Of a stretch of 38,484 bases of DNA, positions 38,062-38,484 are shown in pieces. A model generated the notes under the pieces. That model was not told the DNA's origin. It searched no databases and saw nothing but the letters and a program-made list of their open reading frames with translations. How positions within the stretch are numbered: position 1 is the first letter of the stretch; each line of letters starts with the position of its first letter. A program made the translations under genes and the position numbers. This DNA is from a virus. The DNA lies in the IMG/VR virus record IMGVR_UViG_3300025632_000035, positions 1 through 38,484 of that record; one strand, given 5' to 3'.

Positions 38062-38484
38062 TTATCTCGCTGTTGTTGGTACACCCTCTGATGATACAAA
38101 TGGGTGTTCTGCAAATGCCATGTAAATATACGTTCCCCCAGAAGCATTTGAGTCTACATCGGTTGTTCTTACTTTAAAACCATTTGATAAAAAATCTAAC
38201 CCTCTTGAACCAGAATCTCCTTCAGCTTCAGTAGTATTTGTTTTTAAACCTTGCATTGAACCATCATTAAAAGGTTCTCTTTTATTATCTACTATTCTCC
38301 AGTGGTCTGAACCGTCTGTTCTTTTAGTCATCAACCAAGATGGTTTTAGTCCACAGAACACCATAGGCCCATCTGCATTGCCATTACCTGTGTAGCTACC
38401 AATTTTACTGTAGCCTTGTATTGAGCGAAAAGAATACATGACAAAATCACTATTATTTTTGTTCATTACATCATTTTGTTCAAC
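38062..38484 (-). CDS. Tail fiber/spike-like protein C-terminus, DUF7483-like (partial)
   Basis: The frame is open to the right edge, so the N-terminus is missing and the ATG at 38466 is not the real start. The sequence reads 'SIQGYSKIGSYTGNGNADGPMVFCGLKPSWLMTKR ... LDFLSNGFKVRT ... GTYIYMAFAEHPFVSSEGVPTTAR', a pattern I associate with DUF7483 at the C-termini of marine phage tail proteins. It likely acts in receptor recognition. Confidence 0.68.
   Translation of the reverse strand, partial: VEQNDVMNKNNSDFVMYSFRSIQGYSKIGSYTGNGNADGPMVFCGLKPSWLMTKRTDGSDHWRIVDNKREPFNDGSMQGLKTNTTEAEGDSGSRGLDFLSNGFKVRTTDVDSNASGGTYIYMAFAEHPFVSSEGVPTTAR

Noticed and set aside
1-38484. CRISPR array, insertion sequence, integrase or attachment site
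   Set aside because: No regularly spaced long repeats, transposase or recombinase motifs were seen. The iterons at 3.9-4.1 kb are too short and lack spacers.

Overview
The window looks like a central piece of an AT-rich, tailed double-stranded DNA phage, most likely a marine one with a short-tailed (podovirus-like) gene set. Three things support this: a SPO1-type family A DNA polymerase, class Ia ribonucleotide reductase and very dense overlapping small genes; a DUF7483-like tail protein and a P22 gp10-like stabilisation protein; and a giant internal virion protein. The host cannot be read from the sequence. A marine alphaproteobacterium is my guess. Terminase, portal and capsid genes are absent and probably lie beyond the right edge. 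Both ends of the window are open.

Layout, left to right. Positions 1-9055 (+ strand) form an early region of many small genes, most joined by ATGA or TAATG overlaps. It contains a peptide-ligation cassette: an amidoligase with an N-terminal zinc cluster, a class II glutamine amidotransferase and a gamma-glutamylcyclotransferase. The amidoligase leader can fold into a multi-helix RNA. Between the amidotransferase block and the cyclotransferase block lies an iteron and AT-rich element that looks like a replication origin. Positions 8093-14740 (+) hold replication and recombination genes: an iron-sulfur PD-(D/E)XK nuclease, a Sak4-like ATPase, an SSB-like protein, a DNA polymerase split into two genes inside its exonuclease domain, and a DUF3987-like helicase. 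Positions 14802-17522 (+) encode NrdA and NrdB behind their own promoter. A short intergenic stretch follows, with a strong promoter and a long RNA hairpin, then a metallophosphoesterase. Positions 19493-24219 (+) hold a lysis and envelope block: small basic and Cys-rich proteins, a lysozyme-like endolysin, a holin-like protein and three exported or membrane-anchored proteins. Positions 24216-38484 (- strand, convergent) carry virion genes: two zincin-type proteins (one of 2399 residues with an added methyltransferase-like domain), Gln/Ala-rich internal proteins, and tail or stabilisation proteins running off the right edge.

How it fits together: early promoters of the type TTGACAAT drive the small-gene and replication blocks. 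RNR supplies deoxynucleotides for the split polymerase. The nuclease, Sak4-like and SSB-like trio supports recombination. The lysis block is driven from about 19.45 kb, and virion genes are read from the opposite strand. Across both arms, on both strands and in several reading frames, a G-rich octamer, GGGGGCAC, is repeated far more often than base composition predicts. It also sits inside or beside three promoters. This motif, the split polymerase with an unusual His in its O-helix, the two structured RNA candidates and the iteron element are the most novel signals.
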